Made by a program: the position numbers and the translations under genes. Positions 1-6,353 of a stretch of DNA of 10,653 nt are shown here, piece by piece (positions within the stretch are counted from its first letter, which is position 1; each line of letters begins with the position of its first letter). A model generated the notes under the pieces. That model was given only the letters and a program-made list of their open reading frames with translations. It searched no databases and was not told the DNA's origin. Source of the DNA: an uncultured Collinsella sp. (GTDB lineage Bacteria > Actinomycetota > Coriobacteriia > Coriobacteriales > Coriobacteriaceae); contig CABQHR010000043.1 of the NCBI GenBank assembly GCA_902463875.1, positions 1 to 10,653 of the forward strand, written 5' to 3'.

Positions 1-230
1 CGACGCGACCGGGCTTTGATATCGATACGGCGCGTGCCCGAATCAAAGAGTCGGGCCTGCCGTTTGACGTGCGGTATATCCAGATTCCGGCGCTGGCGAT
101 TAGTTCGACCAACATTCGCAAGCGAGTTGCCCGTGGCATGAGCGTGCGCTATCTTACGAGCGAGTCCGTGCTCGGCTATATTCGTAAACGCGGGCTGTAT
201 ACCGATCTGGGTCAAGAAGATTTTGAGTGA
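1..230 (+). CDS. nadD: Nicotinate-nucleotide adenylyltransferase, C-terminal fragment
   Basis: This is the 3' end of a gene cut by the left window edge. The frame runs from base 3 to the TGA at 228-230 and gives the last 75 residues. It contains ISSTNIR at fragment residues 33-39, the C-terminal signature of the NadD family (substrate and ATP binding, I/V-S-S-T-x-I-R), followed by a helical tail ending GLYTDLGQEDFE. The family transfers AMP from ATP to nicotinate mononucleotide, making deamido-NAD in cytosolic NAD synthesis. The catalytic (H/T)xGH motif lies outside the window. The next gene, yqeK, begins 12 bases after the stop, and nadD-yqeK-rsfS is a common bacterial order, which supports the call. 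No frameshift is visible in the part present. Confidence 0.93.
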   Translation, partial: TRPGFDIDTARARIKESGLPFDVRYIQIPALAISSTNIRKRVARGMSVRYLTSESVLGYIRKRGLYTDLGQEDFE

Positions 231-231
231 T

Positions 232-236
232 GGGGG
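232..236 (+). promoter_or_regulatory. Ribosome binding site for yqeK, supporting a TTG start
   Basis: A GGGGG run lies six bases before the TTG at 243. No in-frame ATG occurs before residue 26, which is too close to the first HD-domain histidine at residue 35, so this site favours the TTG start. Confidence 0.5.
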
Positions 237-242
237 TCTACG

Positions 243-851
243 TTGTCGGTAGAGGATCAGTTTGAAGGCGATGAGCGCGCGCTGCTTAAGCGCATTCAAG
301 AGCTGCTTGATGTGCGTATGAAGGACAAGCGCAAGCGCTACATGCATTCGCTGGGTGTTGCCGAGACCGCGCTTCATCTGGCCGAGGTCTACGGCGTTAA
401 CCGCTTTGATGCCGCTGCCGCCGGCCTGATTCACGACTGGGATAAGGTACTCTCCGACGACGAGCTCGTGGCCCGCGCGTTGCACTACGGCATTAAGGTT
501 GCCGGCTCTCCTTCGGCCGCGACGCCGCTGCTGCATGGCCCGGTTGCCGCCTATGAGCTTCCGCAGCTATTTCCCGAGCTGTCGCCGGCCGTTTTCCAGG
601 CTGTCGACCGTCACACCGTGGGCGCCTGCGACATGACGCCGCTCGATATGGTGGTCTTTGTGGCCGATGCCATCGAGCCCAACCGCCATGGTGATTATGC
701 CCACGCGCTGCGCAAGATGGTGGGGGAGTCGACGCTTGACGAGTTGTTCTTCTCCTGTTTTGCGCAGGGTCTGGTCTACGTGATCCAGTCCGGGCGTTAT
801 CTTTATCCCACGGCAATTACGATTTACAACCATTACGCCCAGCTGCGCTAG
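243..851 (+). CDS. yqeK: YqeK-family HD-domain hydrolase, probable symmetrical Ap4A hydrolase
   Basis: The product has 202 residues, normal for the family. Metal-binding HD-superfamily residues are visible in order: H35 in RYMHSLGVAE, the HD doublet H64-D65 in GLIHDWDK, H98 in LLHGP, H124 in DRHTVG and D142 in FVADAIEPNR. YqeK proteins are known to split diadenosine tetraphosphate symmetrically into two ADP, limiting this stress dinucleotide in the cytosol. The gene lies between nadD and rsfS, the usual place for yqeK. The start is taken as TTG at 243 because of the G-rich site just upstream. The HD family and the YqeK subgroup are clear; Ap4A hydrolysis is inferred from characterised relatives. 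Co-transcription with nadD and rsfS is likely given gaps of 12 and 28 bases. Confidence 0.93.
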   Translation: MSVEDQFEGDERALLKRIQELLDVRMKDKRKRYMHSLGVAETALHLAEVYGVNRFDAAAAGLIHDWDKVLSDDELVARALHYGIKVAGSPSAATPLLHGPVAAYELPQLFPELSPAVFQAVDRHTVGACDMTPLDMVVFVADAIEPNRHGDYAHALRKMVGESTLDELFFSCFAQGLVYVIQSGRYLYPTAITIYNHYAQLR

Positions 852-879
852 CTCGGGCGTGTCTAGAAAGAGGTATTCC

Positions 880-1335
880 ATGGCCGACAAGACCATGACC
901 GACGAGCAGATTCTTGAAGGTGTGGAGCACAAGAGCTTCGTTGCCACGTCCGACCGCACCGCTGCCTCGCTGTCCGCGAGCGGCGTCGCCGCCGAGGATG
1001 TCGCCCGCGCCGCCGCGCAGGCCGCCTACGACAAAAAGGGCGAGGACGTGCAAGTGCTCGATCTGACTGAGCTTTCCGATGTGTGCGACTACTTTGTCCT
1101 CGCCACCGGTACCAATAACCGTCAGGTCGATTCTATCGTCGACGAGATCGAGGAGAAGGTTGCCGAGGCCTGCGGTGAGCACCCGTTCTCCATCGAGGGC
1201 CGCGAGCAGAAGACCTGGATGCTCATGGATTACGGCTCGGTCGTCGTCCATGTCTTCACCCCCGAGGCCCGCGACTTCTACCGCCTAGAAAAGCTCTGGG
1301 GTGACGCCCCCCAGCTCCCCCTCGACCTCCTCTAG
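880..1335 (+). CDS. rsfS: Ribosomal silencing factor RsfS (DUF143)
   Basis: The product has 151 residues with the RsfS/Iojap domain at about 40-142. Hallmarks are DVCDYFVLATGTNNRQVDSI (67-86) and the block around KTWMLMDYGSVVVHVF (111-126), ending RDFYRLEKLWGDAP. RsfS binds uL14 on the 50S subunit and blocks joining with 30S, lowering translation when nutrients run short. I chose the ATG at 880 because AAAGAGG (867-873) sits six bases before it; a GTG at 859 in the same frame would add seven residues but has no good site. The first 40 or so residues, rich in Thr, Ser, Ala and acidic residues, lie before the conserved domain and are longer than in many RsfS proteins. It is the last gene of the nadD-yqeK-rsfS group and is followed by an intrinsic terminator. 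Confidence 0.95.
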   Translation: MADKTMTDEQILEGVEHKSFVATSDRTAASLSASGVAAEDVARAAAQAAYDKKGEDVQVLDLTELSDVCDYFVLATGTNNRQVDSIVDEIEEKVAEACGEHPFSIEGREQKTWMLMDYGSVVVHVFTPEARDFYRLEKLWGDAPQLPLDLL

Positions 1336-1336
1336 T

Positions 1337-1363
1337 GGCTCATTTGATACGGGGCTTTTAGCT
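1337..1363 (+). repeat. Intergenic repeat, copy 1
   Basis: The 27 bases starting one base after the rsfS stop closely match 9387-9415: about 23 of 27 aligned positions agree, with one 2-base gap. The shared core is ACGGGGCT followed by TTTTAGCT. Both copies lie on the same strand downstream of a stop codon. The ends (GGCTcA and TTAGCT) could form a short imperfect stem. Function is unknown. Confidence 0.55.
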
Positions 1364-1378
1364 AGTCTCGCGCATTTC

Positions 1379-1421
1379 GCCGGGCAGTTGCGGTTTTCCG
1401 TACCTGCCTGGCTTTCTTTTT
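1379..1421 (+). terminator. Intrinsic terminator after rsfS
   Basis: Arms 1379-1393 and 1398-1412 pair over 15 positions with one mismatch and two G-U pairs, closing a TTTT loop. They are followed directly by TTTCTTTTT at 1413-1421. The T tract lies only on the plus-strand side, so it ends transcription from rsfS and not clearly that of the convergent dinB. Confidence 0.9.
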
Positions 1422-1433
1422 GCCCAAAGGCGG

Positions 1434-2687
1434 TTAATCGTTGAAGCGGGATTGGCGGCCGAAGGATAGGGCGGTGTCGCCGAACTTGTCTCGGACGGCG
1501 TCGATCGCGACGGAGAGCTCGCGGCGGTCGCTGGATTGGGCTCCGCGGTCGTCGACTTCGCAGAACAAGTCGGTCTGGATGCCGCCTTGGTGGTCGAAGT
1601 CGCTCATGCCGATGCCTGCTAAGCGAACATGCATTCCTTCCTGCCAGATGTTGTCGAGCAGTTCGAGCGCAACCGCCACAAAGATATTCTCGTCGTCGGT
1701 GGGGTGGGGAAGCCGCCGCTGCGCCGTGCGTCCGCTGCCATACGAATACTTAAGCTTGAGCGTTACCGTGCCGCCCGTCAGTCCCTTACGGCGCAGACGT
1801 CGTCCAACCGACTCTCCCAACAGCGCAATCGCCGCTTCGATGTCCCCACGCTCAGTTAAATCTTTTGCAAAGGTGCGCTCATTGCTCACGGATTTAACCT
1901 CACGCTCTTCATCGAGACTCGTGACTTCGGAGATTTCGAGTCCCAGCGCACGCTGGCGCATGCGCTCGCCGTTGACGCCAAAAACAGAGGCCAAGGTGGA
2001 TTCCGGTGCCCGTGATAGCTCGCCGAGGGTATAGATGCGCATGCGGCGCAGTCGCTCCTCGGCTGAGCGCCCGATGCCGCTCATGGCAGACACTGGTAGC
2101 GCGGCCAAAAAGCGCTGTTCCGTCCCGGGGCGCACGATGGTCAGCCCAAACGGCTTATCCCGCTCGCTTGCGATCTTTGCGACCGTCTTGTTGCAGCCCA
2201 CACCAATGGAGCACGTCACTCCCAGCGCTGCCACGCGGTCGCTTATACGCCGCGCAACCAGTAGCGGGTCTTCGGGCGCAAAGCGACCCGGTGTGATATC
2301 GATAAAGGCTTCGTCGATGGATACGCGCTCAACGCGCGGCGTCTCCTCGGCAAGAATCGCCATGACCTGCGCGCTCACCTCGCGGTAGCGATCAAAGTGC
2401 CCGTGCGTCCAAATGGCTTGCGGGCACAAGCGCCGCGCCTCGGCCGAGGCCATGGCAGAGTGCACGCCAAAGCGACGTGCCTCATACGAACACGTGGACA
2501 CGACGCCACGCGAATCGGCGTCTCCGCCCACGATGAGCGGCTTTCCGCGCCATTCGGGATGATCGAGCATCTCCACGCTCGCAAAAAACGCATCGAGGTC
2601 CATGAGGCCCACCGCCGGACCCGTCCAGGGAGGCGGCGTGACGCCCATGGCATCCTCATAACCGTATGTATGTTCGCGTCTTTCCAT
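1434..2687 (-). CDS. dinB: DNA polymerase IV (Y-family, translesion)
   Basis: The product has 417 residues if started at 2687. Palm-domain catalytic residues are visible: D30 in LMDLDAFFASVE, and D125-E126 in VSIDEAFID. CSYEARRFGV (66-75) is the nucleotide-binding finger motif. The thumb helix-hairpin-helix follows (MSGIGRSAEERLRRM), then the little-finger domain (SVSNERTFAKDL onward). QTDLF at 371-375 matches the sliding-clamp binding pentapeptide and is followed by a 42-residue tail. Pol IV copies past damaged bases with low fidelity. An ATG at 2646-2648 (residue 14) is an alternative start with GAGG at 2652-2655 upstream; the 2687 start has no Shine-Dalgarno site. The gene runs against its neighbours, convergent with rsfS and divergent from rpsP, so it is transcribed alone. 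No clear LexA operator was seen. Confidence 0.95.
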   Translation of the reverse strand: MERREHTYGYEDAMGVTPPPWTGPAVGLMDLDAFFASVEMLDHPEWRGKPLIVGGDADSRGVVSTCSYEARRFGVHSAMASAEARRLCPQAIWTHGHFDRYREVSAQVMAILAEETPRVERVSIDEAFIDITPGRFAPEDPLLVARRISDRVAALGVTCSIGVGCNKTVAKIASERDKPFGLTIVRPGTEQRFLAALPVSAMSGIGRSAEERLRRMRIYTLGELSRAPESTLASVFGVNGERMRQRALGLEISEVTSLDEEREVKSVSNERTFAKDLTERGDIEAAIALLGESVGRRLRRKGLTGGTVTLKLKYSYGSGRTAQRRLPHPTDDENIFVAVALELLDNIWQEGMHVRLAGIGMSDFDHQGGIQTDLFCEVDDRGAQSSDRRELSVAIDAVRDKFGDTALSFGRQSRFND

Positions 2688-2693
2688 GTCATG

Positions 2694-2699
2694 AGTATA
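2694..2699 (-). promoter_or_regulatory. dinB: Candidate -10 element for dinB
   Basis: Read on the minus strand this is TATACT, five of six matches to TATAAT. Transcription would begin near 2687, almost at the upstream ATG. No convincing -35 element lies 16-18 bases further upstream. Confidence 0.4.
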
Positions 2700-2729
2700 C
2701 CGCGCAGCTCATGTGGGGTGCGTGTATGT

Positions 2730-2757
2730 GCTTGCAAATCCCGAATTCTTGTCTAAG
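2730..2757 (+). promoter_or_regulatory. Candidate upstream promoter of the rpsP operon
   Basis: TTGCAA (2730-2735), a 16-base spacer and TAAGAT (2752-2757) each match the sigma-70 boxes at four of six positions. It would leave a leader of about 125 bases before rpsP. Confidence 0.35.
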
Positions 2758-2803
2758 ATATGGATTTGCCCTCGACTACACCGAAGAAGTTGGTCTCACG
2801 GAC

Positions 2804-2832
2804 TTCACCTGCCCGCGTCGATGGCGTATTAT
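2804..2832 (+). promoter_or_regulatory. Candidate proximal promoter of the rpsP operon
   Basis: TTCACC (2804-2809) and TATTAT (2827-2832) are separated by 17 bases and match the -35 and -10 consensus at four and five of six positions. The start would be near 2839, giving a leader of about 50 bases. That leader contains a small hairpin, GCAGC at 2855-2859 paired with GCTGC at 2865-2869, just before the ribosome binding site. This is the better of the two candidates in the 201-base dinB-rpsP gap. Confidence 0.5.
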
Positions 2833-2875
2833 GTTCAACTGTTTGTTTGTAGTTGCAGCCTAAAGCTGCTTGGTT

Positions 2876-2882
2876 GGAGGAG
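2876..2882 (+). promoter_or_regulatory. rpsP: Strong ribosome binding site fixing the rpsP TTG start
   Basis: GGAGGAG lies six bases before the TTG at 2889. It decides against an upstream TTG at 2853 in the same frame, which would add 12 residues not found in bS16 proteins. Confidence 0.85.
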
Positions 2883-2888
2883 TTTCCT

Positions 2889-3230
2889 TTGGCAGTCAAG
2901 ATTCGCCTTGCTCGTCACGGCGCTAAGAAGCGTCCGTACTACCGTGTCGTCGTCGCCGATTCCCGCGCCCCGCGTGACGGTCGTATCATCGAGGAGGTTG
3001 GCCGCTACAACCCGATGACCGCCCCCAAGACCATCAACCTCGACCTCGAGAAGATCGCCGACTGGCAGTCCAAGGGTGCTCAGCTCACCGATGCCGTCGC
3101 CGCTCTGGTCAAGGCCGCCAACGAGGGCGAGAAGACCGAGACCGTCGTCAAGAAGTCCAAGAAGCAGCTCGCCAAAGAGGCCGAGGCCGCTAAGGCTGCC
3201 GCTGAGGCCGCTGAGGGCGCCGAGGAGTAA
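2889..3230 (+). CDS. rpsP: 30S ribosomal protein bS16
   Basis: The product has 113 residues and starts at a TTG. The conserved bS16 fold fills about residues 1-75: [19 protein letters not shown] at the start, then [22 protein letters not shown] and the tail helix [20 protein letters not shown]. bS16 is needed for 30S assembly and binds 16S rRNA in the 5' and central domains. Residues 80-113 form an extra tail rich in Lys, Ala and Glu ([20 protein letters not shown]) that short bS16 proteins of about 80-90 residues lack; similar charged tails occur in actinobacterial homologues. It is the first gene of a packed operon with khpA, rimM, trmD and lepB. The khpA start lies three bases after its stop, and the khpA ribosome binding site sits inside its last codons. 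Confidence 0.97.
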   Translation: MAVKIRLARHGAKKRPYYRVVVADSRAPRDGRIIEEVGRYNPMTAPKTINLDLEKIADWQSKGAQLTDAVAALVKAANEGEKTETVVKKSKKQLAKEAEAAKAAAEAAEGAEE

Positions 3231-3233
3231 ATC

Positions 3234-3518
3234 GTGCCTGAGGTTGACGCTGCACAGCTCGAGGGTGAGGCAATGCTCTCAGATCGCATCGCCGATCTCG
3301 TCGAATATCTCGTTGTTCAGATCGTCGACGACCCGGATTCCGTGAGCCTTGAGGTCATCGATGGTGACGACGCCTCTACGATCGAGGTTTCTGTCGCCGA
3401 GGATGACGTTGCTAAGGTCATCGGCCGTCGTGGCCGTACCATCAAGGCCATTCGCACGCTCGCCCGTGCACTGGCCGCTCGCCTCGACACTGCTGTCGAG
3501 GTAGAGGTTCTGGGCTAG
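3234..3518 (+). CDS. khpA: KH-domain RNA-binding protein KhpA
   Basis: The product has 94 residues if it starts at the GTG at 3234, which has AGGAG at 3223-3227 upstream. The single KH domain shows the GxxG loop as GRRG (64-67) in VAKVIGRRGRTIKAIRTLARA, after the typical LVEYLVVQIVDDPDSV. KhpA proteins (formerly YlqC or DUF1290-like KH proteins) bind RNA, often as a partner of KhpB/Jag, and affect cell size and small-RNA biology in Gram-positive bacteria. Placement between rpsP and rimM is the conserved location. An internal ATG at 3273 (residue 14), with GAGGG at 3261-3265 before it, would give an 81-residue protein closer to the usual length, so the start is uncertain. Function beyond RNA binding is inferred from relatives. 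Confidence 0.92.
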   Translation: MPEVDAAQLEGEAMLSDRIADLVEYLVVQIVDDPDSVSLEVIDGDDASTIEVSVAEDDVAKVIGRRGRTIKAIRTLARALAARLDTAVEVEVLG

Positions 3519-3522
3519 GACC

Positions 3523-4044
3523 TTGAGGTCCCAGTACAAAAACATCGCCCGTGTGGTCAAGCCGCACGGAAGGAAGGGGGAGGTCCTCGCGCAGCCGCTG
3601 CGGGGGCTTCCTTCTGTATTAGAGCCGGGTATGCGCGTCGCCCTGACGCCGCCGGCGCTCAAGCGCGACCGCTTTTGCACGGTCGTGTCCGTCTCCGATA
3701 CGGGCGATGGCGATCTGGTCTCGTTTGAGGGCATTGACGACTTGACGGCCGCCGAGGGCATCACGGGATGCTACGTGCTGGCAAATCGTGACGACTTTGA
3801 GCTCGATTCACTCGACGCCGCCTATACCGACCTGATGGGTCGCGAGGTGGTTGACGAGCGCTTCGGTTCGCTCGGCACGATCGTCGAGATCATGTCGACG
3901 CCCGCTAACGATGTTTGGGTTGTCGAGGGCGATCGGTACGGCGAGGTGCTGATTCCCGTGATCGAGCAGGTTGTGCTCGATCTTCCCGACACAGGAACAA
4001 TTTCTGTCCACGTTATGGACGGCCTGATCGATATGGACAAGTAG
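3523..4044 (+). CDS. rimM: Ribosome maturation factor RimM
   Basis: The product has 173 residues, the usual length. The N-terminal RimM barrel begins IARVVKPHGRKGEVLAQPL (8-26), including the family G-x-x-G-E pattern. The C-terminal PRC-barrel covers about 98-170, with LMGREVVDERFGSLGTIVEI and GEVLIPVIEQVVLDL. RimM binds uS19 and helps mature the head of the 30S subunit. The TTG at 3523 is the only plausible start: an in-frame TAG lies at 3502 and no ATG occurs near. AGGA at 3517-3520 is just two bases away, too close for a normal site. Translation is therefore probably coupled to khpA, whose stop is four bases upstream. It sits directly before trmD, as in most bacteria. Confidence 0.95.
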   Translation: MRSQYKNIARVVKPHGRKGEVLAQPLRGLPSVLEPGMRVALTPPALKRDRFCTVVSVSDTGDGDLVSFEGIDDLTAAEGITGCYVLANRDDFELDSLDAAYTDLMGREVVDERFGSLGTIVEIMSTPANDVWVVEGDRYGEVLIPVIEQVVLDLPDTGTISVHVMDGLIDMDK

Positions 4045-4054
4045 GGAGGACAAC

Positions 4055-4813
4055 ATGCTGATTGAGACCCTTTCGGTCTTTCCCGAGATGTTTGAGCCCG
4101 TCATGTCCACATCGATTTTGGGCCGCGCCCGCAAGGCCGGCCTTTTTGATTTTAAGGCGTATAACCTGCGCGACTGGACGCACGACCGCCATCGTACCGT
4201 CGATGACGAGCCGTACGGCGGCGGGCAGGGCATGCTCATGAAGGTCGAGCCTATCGCCGAGGCCATCGAGGCCATTAGCGCGGAGGGCCCCAAGCCGACG
4301 GTGGTCTTCTTCACCCCGTGCGGCGAGCCCTTTACGCAGCATGTGGCCGAGCGCCTGCTCAAAAGCGAGCGCCTGCTGTTTGTGTGCAGCCGTTACGAAG
4401 GTGTCGACGAGCGTGCCTATGCGTATGCTGACGAGCGCCTGTCGATCGGCGATTACGTGCTCACGGGCGGCGAGCTTCCCGCTATGGTCGTTGCCGATGC
4501 CGTCGTACGCCTGATTCCCGGCGCCCTTGGTGACGAGATGAGCAACGTCGACGAGTCGTTCTCGACCGCCGAGGACGGTGGCCTGCTCGAGTATGCGCAG
4601 TACACTCGCCCTGCTGAATTCAACGGCGAGGGCGTGCCGCCTGTGCTCGTGAGCGGTGACCATGCCAAGGTTGACGCCTGGCGCCGTAAGAATGCCATCG
4701 AGCGCACCTGCCGCTGGCGTCCCGACCTGATCGAGACGGCGCGGCTTACGCCCCAGGAGCGCGCGTACGCGCAGGAGATTCTGGACGCTTCGTATTCGCA
4801 GAGCGAGGAGTGA
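4055..4813 (+). CDS. trmD: tRNA (guanine-37 N1)-methyltransferase TrmD
   Basis: The product has 252 residues, typical for TrmD. It uses S-adenosylmethionine to methylate G37 next to the anticodon of tRNAs reading codons that start with C or with CGG-type boxes, preventing +1 frameshifting. Visible motifs are DDEPYGGGQGM (50-60), CSRYEGVDER (111-120) and SIGDYVLTGGELP (130-142); the last two form the trefoil-knot SAM pocket. VRLIPGALGDE and YTRPAEF with the C-terminal DAWRR region follow. The ATG at 4055 has GGGAGGA just upstream at 4044-4050. The position of the proposed general base (Asp169 in E. coli numbering, in EDSF) reads DESF here, so a Glu appears to align with it unless the Asp one residue earlier takes the role. 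lepB starts two bases after the stop. Confidence 0.97.
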   Translation: MLIETLSVFPEMFEPVMSTSILGRARKAGLFDFKAYNLRDWTHDRHRTVDDEPYGGGQGMLMKVEPIAEAIEAISAEGPKPTVVFFTPCGEPFTQHVAERLLKSERLLFVCSRYEGVDERAYAYADERLSIGDYVLTGGELPAMVVADAVVRLIPGALGDEMSNVDESFSTAEDGGLLEYAQYTRPAEFNGEGVPPVLVSGDHAKVDAWRRKNAIERTCRWRPDLIETARLTPQERAYAQEILDASYSQSEE

Positions 4814-4815
4814 GA

Positions 4816-5379
4816 ATGGTTCCATCGCAGCATTCCGCGTTGAGGGGCGCTTTTGAGTGGGTCGCGGTCATCGCGATCGCGCTCGTGGCCACCTTCTTGA
4901 TCCGCACCTTTGTGGTCGAGCCCTTTGTGGTACCCACTGGCTCCATGGAGGACACGATCGAGATTGGCGACCAGATCCTGGCACAAAAGGTGAGCCTCGA
5001 GCTCGGTCAGCCCGTCAAACAGGGTGATATCGTGGTGTTCCACAACCCCGATGCCACGTCCGAGCATGACGTGCTGGTAAAGCGCGTCATCGCCACGGCC
5101 GGTCAGACGGTCGACCTTCAGGACGGCAAGGTCGTCGTCGACGGCCAGGCGCTCGATGAGGACTATACGACCGGCATGAGCTGGCCGCTTTCGGTCCAGG
5201 CGCCCGCCGCCCAGGTGAGCTATCCCTACACCGTCCCCGATGACTGTGTGTGGGTGATGGGCGACAATCGAGAGAACTCTGCCGACTCACGCTACTTTGG
5301 TCCCGTCGATCGCTCTGATTTGATCGCTGTGGCGCTTGTGCGTTACTGGCCGCTCAACCGCATCGGCGCTATCGACTAA
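4816..5379 (+). CDS. lepB: Signal peptidase I
   Basis: The product has 187 residues from the ATG at 4816, with GAGGAG at 4805-4810 upstream; a GTG at 4810 overlapping the trmD stop is a weaker alternative. One membrane segment covers about residues 13-31 (FEWVAVIAIALVATFLIRT). The catalytic serine is S43 in PTGSME, and the general-base lysine is K89 in VLVKRVIATAGQ. The box VWVMGDNRENSADSRYFGPV is the conserved S26 family region E. The enzyme sits in the cytoplasmic membrane with its active site outside and cuts signal peptides from exported proteins. The single N-terminal anchor and short length are the Gram-positive form. It is probably co-transcribed with trmD. Many actinobacteria have rplS between trmD and lepB; here it is missing. 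Confidence 0.96.
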   Translation: MVPSQHSALRGAFEWVAVIAIALVATFLIRTFVVEPFVVPTGSMEDTIEIGDQILAQKVSLELGQPVKQGDIVVFHNPDATSEHDVLVKRVIATAGQTVDLQDGKVVVDGQALDEDYTTGMSWPLSVQAPAAQVSYPYTVPDDCVWVMGDNRENSADSRYFGPVDRSDLIAVALVRYWPLNRIGAID

Positions 5380-5386
5380 AAACCGC

Positions 5387-5392
5387 TATAGT
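5387..5392 (+). promoter_or_regulatory. glyQ: Candidate -10 element before glyQ
   Basis: TATAGT, five of six matches to the consensus, lies eight bases after the lepB stop and 46 bases before the glyQ ATG. It is followed by the small palindrome GTACAGTAC. No -35 box is recognisable, and no terminator separates lepB from glyQ, so readthrough from the upstream operon is also likely. No T-box leader is visible. Confidence 0.3.
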
Positions 5393-5438
5393 ACAGTACC
5401 TAACCGTGTAATCGTTTCGACGAGGGGATATTAGAGGC

Positions 5439-6350
5439 ATGAACGCTTCATCGCTTTCCTTCCAAGACATCATCCTGCGCCTCCAGCAGTACTGGGGCGA
5501 GCAGGGCTGCGTCATTATGCAGCCCTATGACTCCGAGGTCGGTGCCGGTACCTTCCATACCGCGACCACGCTGCGCTCGCTCGGTCCTGCCGAATGGCGC
5601 ACCTGCTATGCGCAGCCCTGCCGCCGTCCCGCCGACGGCCGCTACGGCGAGAACCCCAACCGCATGCAGCACTACTATCAATTCCAGGTGCTCATCAAGC
5701 CCTCGCCGGTCAACGCCCAGGAGCTCTACCTGGGTTCGCTGGCCGCCATTGGCCTGGACCCCAACGATCATGACGTTCGTTTTGTCGAGGACGACTGGGA
5801 GAGCCCGACGCTGGGAGCCTGGGGCCTTGGCTGGGAGGTCTGGCTCAACGGCATGGAGGTCACGCAGTTCACGTACTTCCAGCAGGTGGGCGGTATCGAG
5901 GTCGACCCCGTGCCCGTCGAGATCACCTATGGCCTGGAGCGTATCGCCATGTACGCTCAGGGCGTCAACTCGGTCTACGATCTGGTGTGGAGCTATCTGC
6001 CCGACGGCACGCCCATGACCTACGGCGACGTGTTCCTCGAGAACGAGCGCGAGTTCAGTGCCTATAACTTTGAGGTCGCCAACGTCGAGATGATGCGTCA
6101 GAAGTTTGACGACTACGAGGCCGAGTGCCATTCCTGCCTGGAGCGCAAGCTGCCGTTGCCGGCGTACGACTGTGTCATGAAGTGCAGCCACGCCTTCAAC
6201 CTGCTCGATGCCCGCGGCGCCCTGTCCGCGGTCGAGCGTGCCAACTACATCCTGCGCGTCCGCGCCGTCGCCAAGGCGTGCTGCGAGGCCTACATGGCCG
6301 AGGTCGCCGGAGTCAACGAGAATGCCGACCAGGAAGGCGAGGTGGCGTAA
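5439..6350 (+). CDS. glyQ: Glycyl-tRNA synthetase alpha subunit
   Basis: The product has 303 residues, the usual size. It holds the class II catalytic core of the heterotetrameric (alpha2-beta2) glycyl-tRNA synthetase, which activates glycine with ATP and charges tRNA-Gly. Highly conserved blocks are [20 protein letters not shown] (9-28), [12 protein letters not shown] (29-40), [13 protein letters not shown] (63-75), and later [19 protein letters not shown] and [14 protein letters not shown]. The C-terminal part has [15 protein letters not shown]. The ATG at 5439 is preceded by TAGAGG almost touching it (5432-5437) and by GAGGGG at 5422-5427; either may serve. glyS starts three bases after the stop, so the subunits are translated together. 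The first eight residues before the conserved FQDIILRLQ block may be a slightly longer N-terminus. Confidence 0.98.
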   Translation: MNASSLSFQDIILRLQQYWGEQGCVIMQPYDSEVGAGTFHTATTLRSLGPAEWRTCYAQPCRRPADGRYGENPNRMQHYYQFQVLIKPSPVNAQELYLGSLAAIGLDPNDHDVRFVEDDWESPTLGAWGLGWEVWLNGMEVTQFTYFQQVGGIEVDPVPVEITYGLERIAMYAQGVNSVYDLVWSYLPDGTPMTYGDVFLENEREFSAYNFEVANVEMMRQKFDDYEAECHSCLERKLPLPAYDCVMKCSHAFNLLDARGALSAVERANYILRVRAVAKACCEAYMAEVAGVNENADQEGEVA

Positions 6351-6353
6351 GCC

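Noticed and set aside
1413..1433. Terminator for dinB on the minus strand
   Set aside because: The hairpin at 1379-1412 has its T run only on the plus-strand side. Read from dinB it is followed by GAAATGCG, so it is not an intrinsic terminator in that direction.
2660..2690. Possible LexA (SOS) box at the dinB start
   Set aside because: Only one GAAC half-site is present (minus strand CGAACATAC). The matching GTTC at the required spacing is missing.
2713..2863. Short plus-strand frames in the dinB-rpsP gap
   Set aside because: They lack ribosome binding sites, overlap the candidate promoters, and their translations resemble no family I know.
5380..5438. T-box riboswitch before glyQ
   Set aside because: The gap is 59 bases, far too short, and no T-box core sequence or terminator pair is visible.
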